NCBI GenBank assembly: GCA_020430865.1
Contig: JAGQIY010000034.1
Location: 1 to 18,308, forward strand
Source: Myxococcales bacterium
GTDB taxonomy: Bacteria > Myxococcota > Polyangia > Polyangiales > Polyangiaceae
Reading direction: 5' to 3'
Length of the DNA stretch: 18,308 nucleotides
The notes below the pieces were generated by a model. The model was not told where the DNA came from. It was given only the letters and a program-made list of their open reading frames with translations, and did no database searches. Below are positions 9,752 to 17,040 of this stretch, one piece after another; the first letter of the stretch is position 1; every line of letters begins with the position of its first letter. A program made the translations under genes and the position numbers.

Positions 9752-11319
9752 GCGTCTTCACCTCGGGTCTCAGCGCGCTCGCGCTTTCCTCGCGCTTCCT
9801 GCTTCAGGCGCTGGTTCAAGCGCTGGAGTCCAGCTTCCATGCCCACCGCGACCGGAGTCGCGGTGTTCCCGTGTTGCCTCGCGGATAGGGGAAGGCGCTT
9901 GACCTCGGCCATGGCGCGCTCACGCAGCAGGGAGAGCGGCGCTGGGGAGTCCAGGCGCGTGCCGCCGCGCATGACGGGCTGCAGGAGCGAGCGCCAGGTG
10001 GCGGTCGCCGGCGGGTCCAGGCGCTGTTCGCTGTGCAGCCTGGTACCGCTCCACGGGGAAACGCGTTCCCGGGAGCTCTTCGGCGCCTCGCTCAGACCGG
10101 CGTCATAGAGCAGGTCGAGGCAAACCTGGCCGTCGAGCTCGAAGCGGGCGATGTCGAGCACACCCGCGATGGACGTCTTGATCGGCACCTCGGAGAGCTT
10201 GAGCTTGAACTCCCAGTCGGAGCTGGCATCGGGGCGCAGGGCTGCCAGCTTGTAGACGCCACCCAGCGCTGGCTGGTCGAAGGCGGTGACAAGCCGGGTG
10301 CCAACGCCCCAGACGCTGATCTTCGCGCCGTTGCGCCTCAGCTCGGCGAGCCGATACTCGTCGAGGTCGTCGCTGGCAACGATCGCCGCGTTCGTGAGTC
10401 CGGCGGCGTCGAGGCGCTCTCGAGCCTCGATCGACAGCTTCGCAAGGTCGCCCGAGTCCAGGCGGATGCCCAGGAACCGATGACCGTTGCGCTCGAGCTG
10501 CAGGCCGACTCGGATCGCGTGCTCCACGCCCTGGAGCGTGTCGTATGTATCCACGAGGAAAATGCAGTTGTTCGGCATGGCCTCGGCATAGCGCTCGAAC
10601 GCGCTGAGTTCGCTGTCGAAGCACATCACCCAGCTGTGTGCGTGGGTGCCGCGCACCGGGATGCCGAAGCGCTTTCCGGCCAGGACATTGGACGTCGCGG
10701 CGCAGCCGCCGATGTAGGCGGCGCGACTTGCGCTGAGTCCACCGTCAGGACCTTGCGCCCGACGCAGTCCGAACTCGAGCACCGGCGAATCTCCCGCGGC
10801 GCTCGCGATGCGCGACGCCTTCGTCGCCACCAGGGTCTGGAAGTTGATGGTGTTCAGCAGCAGTGTCTCGACGAGCTGCGCCTGAGCCAGGGGACCCCGG
10901 ACGCGAAGCAGTGGTTCGTGGGGGAAGCACGCGGTGCCCTCCGGCATCGCGTCGATGTCGCAGCTGAAGCGCAGGTCGCTCAGGTAGGAGAGGAACGACT
11001 CGCTGAACAGCGGCTCGTCGTTCGCCGCGCGCAGCGAACGCAGGTAGTCCGTGTCGTCGGGCTCGAAGCGAAATGCCGTCAGCTGCTCGAGCGCCGACTC
11101 GAGTCCAGCGCAGATGGCGTATCCGCCCTGAAACGGCAGCGTGCGGAAGAACAGGTGGAAGACGGCTTCCTGCTCTGCGAGGCCGTGTTGGTGGTAGCCC
11201 TGCGCCATCGTGAGCTGATACAGATCCGTCAACAGCCCGGTCGACGAACTCGAAGGGTGCGCGCTCGAGGGCGGTGTCGCATCGGTTCCACCGACAGGAC
11301 TGGTTCGGCTGTCAGGCAT
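9748..11319 (-). CDS. pncB: Nicotinate phosphoribosyltransferase
   Basis: The 523-residue enzyme joins nicotinate and PRPP to give nicotinate mononucleotide, the first committed step of the Preiss-Handler pathway. It has the family's N-terminal [29 protein letters not shown], and the GTHAHSW segment whose H228 is the probable phosphorylated histidine. FLVDTYDT and GIRLDSGDL form the PRPP/phosphate site. About 27 residues of Ser/Thr/Pro-rich sequence precede the conserved start, and the C-terminus has a basic, charged extension. ATG at 11319 is preceded by AGGGAG with 5-nt spacing. It is the first gene of the operon and lies directly behind the NrtR operator. Confidence 0.95.
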   Translation of the reverse strand: MPDSRTSPVGGTDATPPSSAHPSSSSTGLLTDLYQLTMAQGYHQHGLAEQEAVFHLFFRTLPFQGGYAICAGLESALEQLTAFRFEPDDTDYLRSLRAANDEPLFSESFLSYLSDLRFSCDIDAMPEGTACFPHEPLLRVRGPLAQAQLVETLLLNTINFQTLVATKASRIASAAGDSPVLEFGLRRAQGPDGGLSASRAAYIGGCAATSNVLAGKRFGIPVRGTHAHSWVMCFDSELSAFERYAEAMPNNCIFLVDTYDTLQGVEHAIRVGLQLERNGHRFLGIRLDSGDLAKLSIEARERLDAAGLTNAAIVASDDLDEYRLAELRRNGAKISVWGVGTRLVTAFDQPALGGVYKLAALRPDASSDWEFKLKLSEVPIKTSIAGVLDIARFELDGQVCLDLLYDAGLSEAPKSSRERVSPWSGTRLHSEQRLDPPATATWRSLLQPVMRGGTRLDSPAPLSLLRERAMAEVKRLPLSARQHGNTATPVAVGMEAGLQRLNQRLKQEARGKRERAETRGEDA

Positions 11320-11387
11320 GGTTGCTCCCTTCTGCTCGCGACGTGCTGGCGCCGCGCGCGCTCACTGTGGCCTAGAACATCTCAGGA

Positions 11388-11410
11388 CTTAGTGTATCCT
11401 AGACACTAAG
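11388..11410 (-). promoter_or_regulatory. Probable NrtR operator (perfect palindrome)
   Basis: CTTAGTGT (11388-11395) and ACACTAAG (11403-11410) are exact reverse complements around a 7-bp spacer. The site lies 69-91 bp upstream of the pncB start, in front of an operon that encodes NrtR, and has the size expected of a dimeric winged-helix repressor site. It overlaps the candidate -10 hexamer, so binding would block RNA polymerase. Assignment to NrtR rests on position and symmetry; a search for the same palindrome at other NAD genes of this genome would test it. Confidence 0.8.
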
Positions 11411-11423
11411 AGTGACTTGACAA
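11396..11423 (-). promoter_or_regulatory. Sigma-70-type promoter of the NAD operon
   Basis: Reading the minus strand, TTGTCA (11423-11418) matches the -35 consensus at 5 of 6 positions. TAGGAT (11401-11396) matches -10 at 4 of 6, with a 16-bp spacer. The -10 lies in the operator spacer. The leader before pncB would be about 70 nt. Confidence 0.55.
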
Positions 11424-11446
11424 GGCCCAACGATCGAAATCCGCGC

Positions 11447-11512
11447 CCCCTCGGCGGAGTTCAGGAGCAGGGGACAGCCGTGTGCTCGCCGATCGCCACG
11501 TCTGGTCCCAGC
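11447..11512. repeat. Direct repeat copy 1 (66 bp)
   Basis: This block matches 11605-11669 with three substitutions and one single-base indel. Similarity starts at CCCCTCGGCG and stops abruptly after TCTGGTCC-AGC. No open frame uses both copies. Together with the second copy it flanks three hairpins. Confidence 0.9.
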
Positions 11513-11610
11513 CTCGCTGTCGCACGGCACGTGCGAGGCGCGTTGGGGAGGAGACTCTGTTTGCGAGCCTGCGAGCCAAACAGAGGAGGGGTTCTGGGTT
11601 CAGACCCCTC
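11511..11610. ncRNA. Three consecutive perfect hairpins between the direct repeats
   Basis: H1 pairs GCCTCGC (11511-11517) with GCGAGGC (11533-11539). H2 pairs CTCTGTTTG (11555-11563) with CAAACAGAG (11577-11585) around a 13-nt loop. H3 pairs GAGGGGT (11586-11592) with ACCCCTC (11604-11610) and abuts H2 without a gap. All stems are free of mismatches. The block could be a structured RNA, a leader element of the downstream gene, or the core of a small repeated element. No T-run follows to mark a terminator, and the coding strand is undetermined. I do not recognise it as a known RNA family. Confidence 0.45.
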
Positions 11611-11669
11611 GGCGAAGTTCAGGAGCAGGGACAGCCGTGGGCTCGCCGATCGCCACGTCTGGTCCGAGC
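11605..11669. repeat. Direct repeat copy 2 (65 bp)
   Basis: Second copy of the 11447-11512 repeat, offset by 158 bp. Within this copy only, GCTCG (11641-11645) can pair with CGAGC (11665-11669). Its first bases form the 3' arm of hairpin H3. Confidence 0.9.
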
Positions 11670-11717
11670 GTATCCGCATCGAGGTGTTTCCTCGCGGGGT
11701 GATTCAGCGCGGATTCA

Positions 11718-11739
11718 GTGTATCAGGCGAGTGATACAC
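11718..11739. promoter_or_regulatory. Perfect 8-bp-arm palindrome, candidate operator of the ParB-like gene
   Basis: GTGTATCA (11718-11725) and TGATACAC (11732-11739) are exact reverse complements with a 6-bp spacer. The centre is about 113 bp upstream of the GTG of the HTH-protein gene. The left half shares AGTGTATC with the left half of the pncB operator, but spacing and right arm differ. Just before it GATTCAGCG and GATTCAGTG form a short direct repeat (11701-11709, 11712-11720). An autoregulatory site for the downstream DNA-binding protein is the simplest reading. Confidence 0.55.
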
Positions 11740-11830
11740 CCAGCTCCAAAGTATTTGAAATCATTGACCTCTCATCGCGGACACCTGCGGCATTGCGCTT
11801 GCTTAATGGGATGCACGCTCGCGGAAATAC

Positions 11831-11835
11831 GGAGG
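11831..11835 (+). promoter_or_regulatory. Ribosome-binding site that decides the start of the ParB-like gene
   Basis: GGAGG is followed by 6 nt and then GTG at 11842. No comparable site precedes ATG at 11806 or the other in-frame starts further upstream, so the short form of the protein is preferred. Confidence 0.75.
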
Positions 11836-11841
11836 TACGCA

Positions 11842-12561
11842 GTGTCAGATCAACTTAGCAAACGTCAGTCGCAGTTGAAGGCCATCGACCTGTTGGTGCA
11901 GGAGATCGGAGGCCTCGAGGAGCTCTCGGCCCTCGAGGACAGCGTCCGTCTCGGAAAGCTCGTCGTGGATCGCTTGTACGGGGGTGAGATCTCGGAGTGG
12001 CGACGGCGCGACGGCGCGAACGTCAGCTTCCGTACGCTGACCGGGCGCAAGGATCTGAAGCTGAGTGCGGTGACCTTGTATCGCGCGGTTGGCTTGTTCG
12101 AGTTGACGGTGCGCCTGGGCGCGCTGGAGCAGTGGCCGGACCTGGGCGCTGCGCATTTCCGGGCGGTCATGGGTATGTCTCAGGACGAGCAGCGGCGCTT
12201 GCTCGACTCAGCCCAGGCGCAGCACTGGTCGGTGCGGCGCATGGAAGCCGAGTGCAGCCGCATGCGTCCTGGCCGTCGTCGTGGCCGTCGTCGCTTGCCC
12301 GGTTTCGTGAAGGTGGTCCGTCAGATGGATCGCGTTGCCTCGGGGCAACTCGCGGAGACCAAGGGGGTCGAAGAGCTCGAGGCGGTCGAGGTGCAGGCAC
12401 TGTATGACGTCGTCGTGCGACTCAAGCACCAGCTGGAGAACGTCGAGGCCAAGCTCCGGCCGCGCGCCGGTGTGGTCAACATGGTGCGTCGACCAAGCGG
12501 GATCTTCGAGAGCGCTGGCGCTGGGGAGCCCACGCCAGATTCATCCGAGGCGGTGGGCTGA
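11842..12561 (+). CDS. ParB/DUF3102-like helix-turn-helix protein, function unknown
   Basis: GTG at 11842 follows GGAGG with a 6-nt gap, much the best initiation site in this frame. ATG at 11806 and longer versions would read through the repeat block. The 239-residue product has a probable helix-turn-helix at about 68-92 (KLSAVTLYRAVGLFEL). The stretch from 105 to 138 (HFRAVMGMSQDEQRRLL then WSVRRMEAE) resembles the second half of ParB-type HTH domains. An Arg-rich patch, RRRGRRR, lies at 145-151, and a predicted amphipathic coiled-coil-like helix at 185-205. It is probably a DNA-binding protein, but no ParB CTPase motif is visible and there is no parA. No specific role can be assigned. Its stop is only 5 nt from the stop of the convergent FHA regulator. 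Confidence 0.7.
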   Translation: MSDQLSKRQSQLKAIDLLVQEIGGLEELSALEDSVRLGKLVVDRLYGGEISEWRRRDGANVSFRTLTGRKDLKLSAVTLYRAVGLFELTVRLGALEQWPDLGAAHFRAVMGMSQDEQRRLLDSAQAQHWSVRRMEAECSRMRPGRRRGRRRLPGFVKVVRQMDRVASGQLAETKGVEELEAVEVQALYDVVVRLKHQLENVEAKLRPRAGVVNMVRRPSGIFESAGAGEPTPDSSEAVG

Positions 12562-12566
12562 ACTAG

Positions 12567-13952
12567 TCAGCGGAAGCTCTCCGGGTCCAGCCCGTAGCTC
12601 TTGAGCCAGCGGTAGATCTGGGCCCGCGGCTTCCCCAGCGCCTTGGCCACATGAGAGACATTTCCTGAGTGTTCCGACAGCGCGGCCCGCAACTGTTCGC
12701 GGGTCGCGCCCAGGCGGATGGCGCCGGAGCCACTGCCTGAGGTCGACACGTTCGAGTCCGTGGTCTTGCGATCCCCGAGGTGGCTCACCAGCGCGGGCCG
12801 CGTGCGGTGCAGGTACGCGGCGTCCAAGGTGTGCTCGGCTTCTTCGGTCGCCACGAACGAGCGCACCAGGGACTCCAGCTCGCGCACGTTGTAGGGCCAG
12901 TCCCAGAGCAGCATGCCTTCTGCTGCGTCCGGAGAGATATCCAGCTCGCGGCCCGCGTTGCGCGCGAACGTCAGCGCAAGGCCCAGGATCTCCCGCCGCC
13001 GCTGCCGCAGCGGAGGCAGCTGGAGAGGTAGCTCTGCGAGTCGCGCGAATAAATCTGCGCGGAAACGACCCTGGGCCACCGCCTGCTCGAGGTTCACGTT
13101 GGTCGCGGCGATGATCCGGGCGTCCACGGCCACTTCGGAGTCAGAGCCGACGGGGCGCACGGCTCGCTCCTGGAGCGCGCGCAGCAACGCCGGTTGCAGA
13201 TCCAGAGGTAGCTCGCCGATCTCATCCAGGAACAGCGAGCCCTTGGCTGCGCTCACGAACAGGCCGGGGCGGCCCTCGCCAGCGCCGGAGAAGGCGCCCC
13301 GGGTGTGGCCGAAGAGCTCGGCCGCGATCAGGTCTCGAGGCAGCGTCGCGCAGTTGACCGCGATGAACCGGCCGCGGCGCGCACTGGTCTCGTGGATGAA
13401 GCGGGCCAACACCTCTTTGCCCGTGCCCGTCTCCCCTTCGAGCAACACCGTCAGATCAGACGCTGCGCCACGCGCGGCGCGGCGCCGCACGTTCATCATC
13501 GGGTCGTCGAGGCCAAAGACGAACAGGCTGTTGCCGGCTCGCACCACGTCCCCGGGCTGGAGCGAGCAGGAGCCGACGCGCTGGCCATTCACGTACGTCC
13601 CATTGGACGAGTTCATGTCGACCAGCCGATGTCCTCGGGCTTCGCTCAGGATCCTCAGGTGCAGGCGGGAGATGCGTGGGTCGGCGAGGTTCAACCCATG
13701 CTTACCTGCTTCACGCCCGATGAGCAGGGGCTCGTCACTCAGAGACAGCTCGCGCTTCGCCGCTCGATTGTCTGGACAGAAGACGATCGACAACGTCGGC
13801 TCGGGCGCCCGCTCCACTTCGCGCTCGAGGTCGCGACAGGTGTCGAGCTGTGTCGTGTGCGCCTCGACTTTGCGGTTGGAGTTCCCTTGCACCTCCTCGG
13901 ACTCTACGTGGGGCGTGGGGGTGCGGGCAATGCAGCCAGAGCTTTCCCACAT
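12567..13952 (-). CDS. FHA-domain sigma-54-dependent activator
   Basis: The 461-residue protein has an FHA domain at about 56-147, with the phospho-threonine-binding residues in place: GR at 79-80, S95 in RISRLHL and N117 in NSSNGTYVNG. The AAA+ domain runs from about 150 to 385, with Walker A GETGTGKE at 173-180, loop GAFSGA at 219-224 and Walker B FLDEIGE (D243/E244). A Fis-type HTH lies at about 415-455. Such FHA activators are abundant in myxobacteria and are thought to be switched by Ser/Thr kinases. It lies 104 nt downstream of a Ser/Thr kinase on the same strand, so the kinase is the probable partner. The start is uncertain: about 50 weakly conserved residues precede the FHA domain, and the in-frame GTG at codon 21 is also possible. 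Confidence 0.9.
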   Translation of the reverse strand: MWESSGCIARTPTPHVESEEVQGNSNRKVEAHTTQLDTCRDLEREVERAPEPTLSIVFCPDNRAAKRELSLSDEPLLIGREAGKHGLNLADPRISRLHLRILSEARGHRLVDMNSSNGTYVNGQRVGSCSLQPGDVVRAGNSLFVFGLDDPMMNVRRRAARGAASDLTVLLEGETGTGKEVLARFIHETSARRGRFIAVNCATLPRDLIAAELFGHTRGAFSGAGEGRPGLFVSAAKGSLFLDEIGELPLDLQPALLRALQERAVRPVGSDSEVAVDARIIAATNVNLEQAVAQGRFRADLFARLAELPLQLPPLRQRRREILGLALTFARNAGRELDISPDAAEGMLLWDWPYNVRELESLVRSFVATEEAEHTLDAAYLHRTRPALVSHLGDRKTTDSNVSTSGSGSGAIRLGATREQLRAALSEHSGNVSHVAKALGKPRAQIYRWLKSYGLDPESFR

Positions 13953-14056
13953 CTGGCGTCATCGGAATGCCTTCACCCTCGCAGCTTCGAGACGTCGAAC
14001 CTAGACGGACGATCAGCGTGCCTCGCCCCCAAACCCGGGACAAACGCCGAGAAAAC

Positions 14057-16021
14057 TCAGTGGCCGTGGCGCCGGGTGTACGCTCGCGCTCGCTTCGGGA
14101 GCAGCTGCCGCAGCCGCCAGGCTCGGGCGAAGCCCCGACGCTCCGCCATCACCAGCGCGTCCACCGCACGTCCGACCAACACGTTGGCGAACACGACGAT
14201 CACCAGCGAGAGCGCCGTGACGAGCAGGAGGCTCGCGCGTTGAGGCAGTCGGCCGAGGGCAGGCAGCAGCGCTGCGGTCTGGCCGAAGACGTTGGAGATG
14301 CCGTGGATGCCGAGGTAGTCGAGCAGGGTCGGTCCCAGCACCGAGGCGACGGCGAGGAGCGTGATCAACCAGCGCAACTTGCGCTCGGCTCGCAGGCTGA
14401 CGATCAGCGCGGCGGAGGTGGCCACCGCCAGCGTAGGCACCAGCACGAACGGCCCAAACAAGCCAGAGACCATGCTCACCGCGCTGAATGCCAGGACCAT
14501 CATGGCGATGGCGTGGCCACGGTGGCTGACGCGGGTCGAGGCCATCCAGAAGTTGTAGATGGTGAGCACGCCGAGCACGGCGCTCAAGGCCAGCCAGGCG
14601 TTGACGTTGCTGACGCCGAGGTACAGCCCGGCTTGGACCGCCAGCAGCCAGGTCAGGTAGGCGAAGGCGCGGACCTTGGCGGCCCGTGCGTGATCGCGCC
14701 GACTCGCAGATGCGAGCTCCGCCTCCGCTTCCGGAGGGAGCTGACCCGGCGCCGCCGTCAGGGCGCGCATCAGGGTGTCGAAGGCGGCCTGGTTGTCCGG
14801 GTCGAGGGCCAGCGCTCGCCCAAGCTCTCGCATCGCGTCCACCCGCAGCTTTTCCGTGCGGACATCGTCCAGGGTAGCGTGTGCCAGGTGGAGTTGCGCG
14901 TTGATGGTGTGGCGCTGCGACATCTGTTGACGCTGCTCGTCGTCCCTGGCGCCGTGCAGGTAGCGCTCGATGGCCTCGGACATCTCTCGTGCCGAGGTGA
15001 AGCGCTCTGCTGGGTTCAGCGCGCACGCGCGCTGGCAGATCTCGTCCAGATCCACGCTGATGCTCTCGCGCCTGGCGCGCACGCTCGGGCGGAGATCCGT
15101 GCCCAGGAAGGTCGACTGCAAGATCTCCTCGGGATCTCGCCCACGGTGCAGCGGCTCCAGGGCCAGCACCTCGAACAGGATCGCGCCCATCGAATAGATG
15201 TCCGCCCGGGAGTCAATGGAGACCATGCCACGGGCCTGCTCCGGCGCGATGTAACCTGGCGTCCCGAGCAGGGAGCCGATGCCAGTGTCTCCGACCTCGA
15301 TCTCCCCTGCGTCCGCTTCCGCTTCGTCCAGCAGCATCGCGTCGGCAAGGAGCGAGTCGACGTTGGCGCCGGTGACCTTGGCCACGCCCCAGTCGAGCAG
15401 GTACACCTCGCCGTAGTCACCCAGCATGATGTTGGCGGGCTTGAGGTCTCGGTGGATGACTCCGCGCGTGTGCGCATACGCTAGCGCGAGGCAGGCACGG
15501 CTGATGGCCCCGAGGACCCGACGCACGTTGTAGTGCTGACGAATCGCGTGGTCGTCGTTGCGCAAGCCGCTGATGATCTTGGCCAGGGTGAGCCCCTGGA
15601 TACGCTTCATCGTGAAGTAGGCTTCCCCCTCGGGGGTGATGCCCACGTCATACACCGGGACGACGCTCGGGTGCTCCAGCTGACCCTGGACGCGAGCTTC
15701 CCGGAGGAAACGCGACTCCAGGTCGCCGCGGCCGGTGTGCTGGCGGCGGATGCGCTTGAAGGCGACGTCGCGCCCGACTCGACCGTCGCGCAGCAAGTAC
15801 ACCTCACCCATGCCGCCGCGCCCCAGCAGCCGTGGCTTCGCGTAGCGGCTCTCGAACGGCGCTCGCAGCAGCTCCTGCTGACTGGCCTGCAGCTCCGGGG
15901 TGACTGGCAGCAGAGCGGGATCCGCGTCAGCCACGGGCGTCAACCCGCGACTCCCGGAGTACGGGCCACGCGTGCGACGGGAGGCACGACGAGCGAGCAG
16001 GCGATTCTGCGAAGAGCTCAT
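14057..16021 (-). CDS. Membrane-anchored Hanks-type Ser/Thr protein kinase
   Basis: The 654-residue protein has a kinase domain at about 60-355. It shows glycine loop LLGRGGMGEVY (66-75), catalytic Lys K89 in VAFKR, HRDLKPAN with D192, and GTPGYIAPEQ at 253-262. The metal-binding DFG is DWG (D210). All catalytic residues are present, so it should be active. The stretch between DWG and APE is about 20 residues longer than usual and acidic (LLDEAEADAGEIEVGD). A linker at about 365-450 includes a TPR-like helix pair. Six hydrophobic segments follow at about 452-470, 474-494, 503-522, 524-543, 550-570 and 597-616, so the kinase faces the cytoplasm on a multi-pass anchor. The C-terminus is basic. 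No PASTA or other sensor domain is seen. The likely output is the FHA activator downstream. Confidence 0.93.
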   Translation of the reverse strand: MSSSQNRLLARRASRRTRGPYSGSRGLTPVADADPALLPVTPELQASQQELLRAPFESRYAKPRLLGRGGMGEVYLLRDGRVGRDVAFKRIRRQHTGRGDLESRFLREARVQGQLEHPSVVPVYDVGITPEGEAYFTMKRIQGLTLAKIISGLRNDDHAIRQHYNVRRVLGAISRACLALAYAHTRGVIHRDLKPANIMLGDYGEVYLLDWGVAKVTGANVDSLLADAMLLDEAEADAGEIEVGDTGIGSLLGTPGYIAPEQARGMVSIDSRADIYSMGAILFEVLALEPLHRGRDPEEILQSTFLGTDLRPSVRARRESISVDLDEICQRACALNPAERFTSAREMSEAIERYLHGARDDEQRQQMSQRHTINAQLHLAHATLDDVRTEKLRVDAMRELGRALALDPDNQAAFDTLMRALTAAPGQLPPEAEAELASASRRDHARAAKVRAFAYLTWLLAVQAGLYLGVSNVNAWLALSAVLGVLTIYNFWMASTRVSHRGHAIAMMVLAFSAVSMVSGLFGPFVLVPTLAVATSAALIVSLRAERKLRWLITLLAVASVLGPTLLDYLGIHGISNVFGQTAALLPALGRLPQRASLLLVTALSLVIVVFANVLVGRAVDALVMAERRGFARAWRLRQLLPKRARAYTRRHGH

Positions 16022-16253
16022 GAGAGGGCCCGAGTGGGGCGGACGATGACCCGAGAGGAGGCTAGCAGATTGACACCACGAGCGGCGGAGTCGAGTGGAT
16101 TACTCGTGCCGTCGGCAAATGCTTAGCCTACCTGACTGATCGCGCCCGGCCGCGTTCGGGCGTTCTCGGGTTCGCAACAGTCCCGACACGAACCGCGCAG
16201 CTCGGGGCAGTCTTGTCGCGGTCTGGGACGCGTCCTCGCAGGCCTGAGACCGC

Positions 16254-16916
16254 TCAGTGCCAGAGCCGCGCGCCAGTGGCGAAGAAGAGCAGCGCGCGCA
16301 GGCACGCTGAGCCGACGAGAGCGCCTGCACAGACGGCGAGAAAGCGCCGGGTGCGTCTCCGGCGCCAGCTGTCGCTGGAGACGCCGCGACTGGCGGAAAG
16401 CAGCCAGACCTCCACGCCGCACAATATCCCGGCGGCAATGCTGCCGACGAGGTAGGCGAAGGAGAACCAGGGCACGCCGCCGTAGGTGCCCGAGAGCGTC
16501 GCGGCCAGGCGATCGTTCAGCTCGGGTAGGCGCTGAGTGGCGATGGGATCCGCCACGCGGAACACGTGACCCACGTGCACGACGTGGAACACCACGAAGG
16601 CCAGTGTGAGACTCCCGCCTACCCGCCACAGTCGCCCGATGTCGCCCTCGAGGCGCAGGCGTCGCCGCACCCAGCCCCAGCACAGCCAGCCGAGGCAGCC
16701 CATCAGGGCGAGGCGAAGGACCACGGCCCAGCGCGCGCCGAACAGCGCCTCGGGCGAGGACCAGGTCGGCAACCCGGACTCGGCTGGCACGGCGATCAGG
16801 GTCGCGACGTGCGCAACCAGCCACGCCAGGCACACCGCCCAAGCCACGCGCCGAAACCACCCAGCGCCTGGCTGGAAGCGCCCCGTCCCGCTCGTGCCAA
16901 CGTCGGTCGTGCCCAC
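16254..16916 (-). CDS. Orphan SdhC-like (b558 family) 5-TM membrane protein, degenerate
   Basis: From GTG at 16916 the product has 220 residues and five hydrophobic segments. It matches the length and layout of the b558-type cytochrome b subunit of succinate dehydrogenase/fumarate reductase. Shared features are WLVAHVATL in the first helix, FVVFHVVHVGHVF in the third, and the family-like segment PELNDRLAATLSG then WFSFAYLVGSIAAGI in the fourth. The HLYHG-type histidine motif normally in the fourth helix is replaced by GILCGVEV, so one haem ligand appears lost. No sdhA or sdhB is adjacent. The start is uncertain; longer frames run into the divergent gene. Family assignment comes from pattern alone and is moderate; a generic membrane protein is the alternative. 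Confidence 0.6.
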   Translation of the reverse strand: MGTTDVGTSGTGRFQPGAGWFRRVAWAVCLAWLVAHVATLIAVPAESGLPTWSSPEALFGARWAVVLRLALMGCLGWLCWGWVRRRLRLEGDIGRLWRVGGSLTLAFVVFHVVHVGHVFRVADPIATQRLPELNDRLAATLSGTYGGVPWFSFAYLVGSIAAGILCGVEVWLLSASRGVSSDSWRRRRTRRFLAVCAGALVGSACLRALLFFATGARLWH

Positions 16917-17040
16917 CTGACCAGGCAATACTAGAGGCTGCCGGCTTTTTCGAGCTTCTCCTTGGGCAGGCTGCGGCGTCCCCGTGGGCCGGCTGCTCGG
17001 CGATCGCGGTGCGGTCAGCGCATGGTAAGCAAGCGATTCG

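Larger units (their letters stand above)
11320..11841. other. 522-bp intergenic region, summary
   Basis: This is the only stretch over 300 bp without a credible gene. From left to right it holds the pncB ribosome-binding site, the NrtR operator and promoter (11388-11423), direct repeat 1, three hairpins, direct repeat 2 and the 22-bp palindrome. It ends with the GGAGG ribosome-binding site (11831-11835) of the plus-strand gene. Open frames across it are short or lack ribosome-binding sites and run through the repeats, so I do not call them genes. From about 11745 to 11820 I see nothing distinct. Confidence 0.8.

Noticed and set aside
11482..11841. N-terminal extension of the ParB-like reading frame, or a separate gene
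   Set aside because: The extension runs through the direct repeat and hairpins, lacks a ribosome-binding site, and a strong GGAGG precedes GTG 11842.
16169..16194. GGTTCG/CGAACC hairpin downstream of the SdhC-like gene, considered as a terminator
   Set aside because: Only 6 bp, a 14-nt loop and no T-run; too weak to call in GC-rich DNA.
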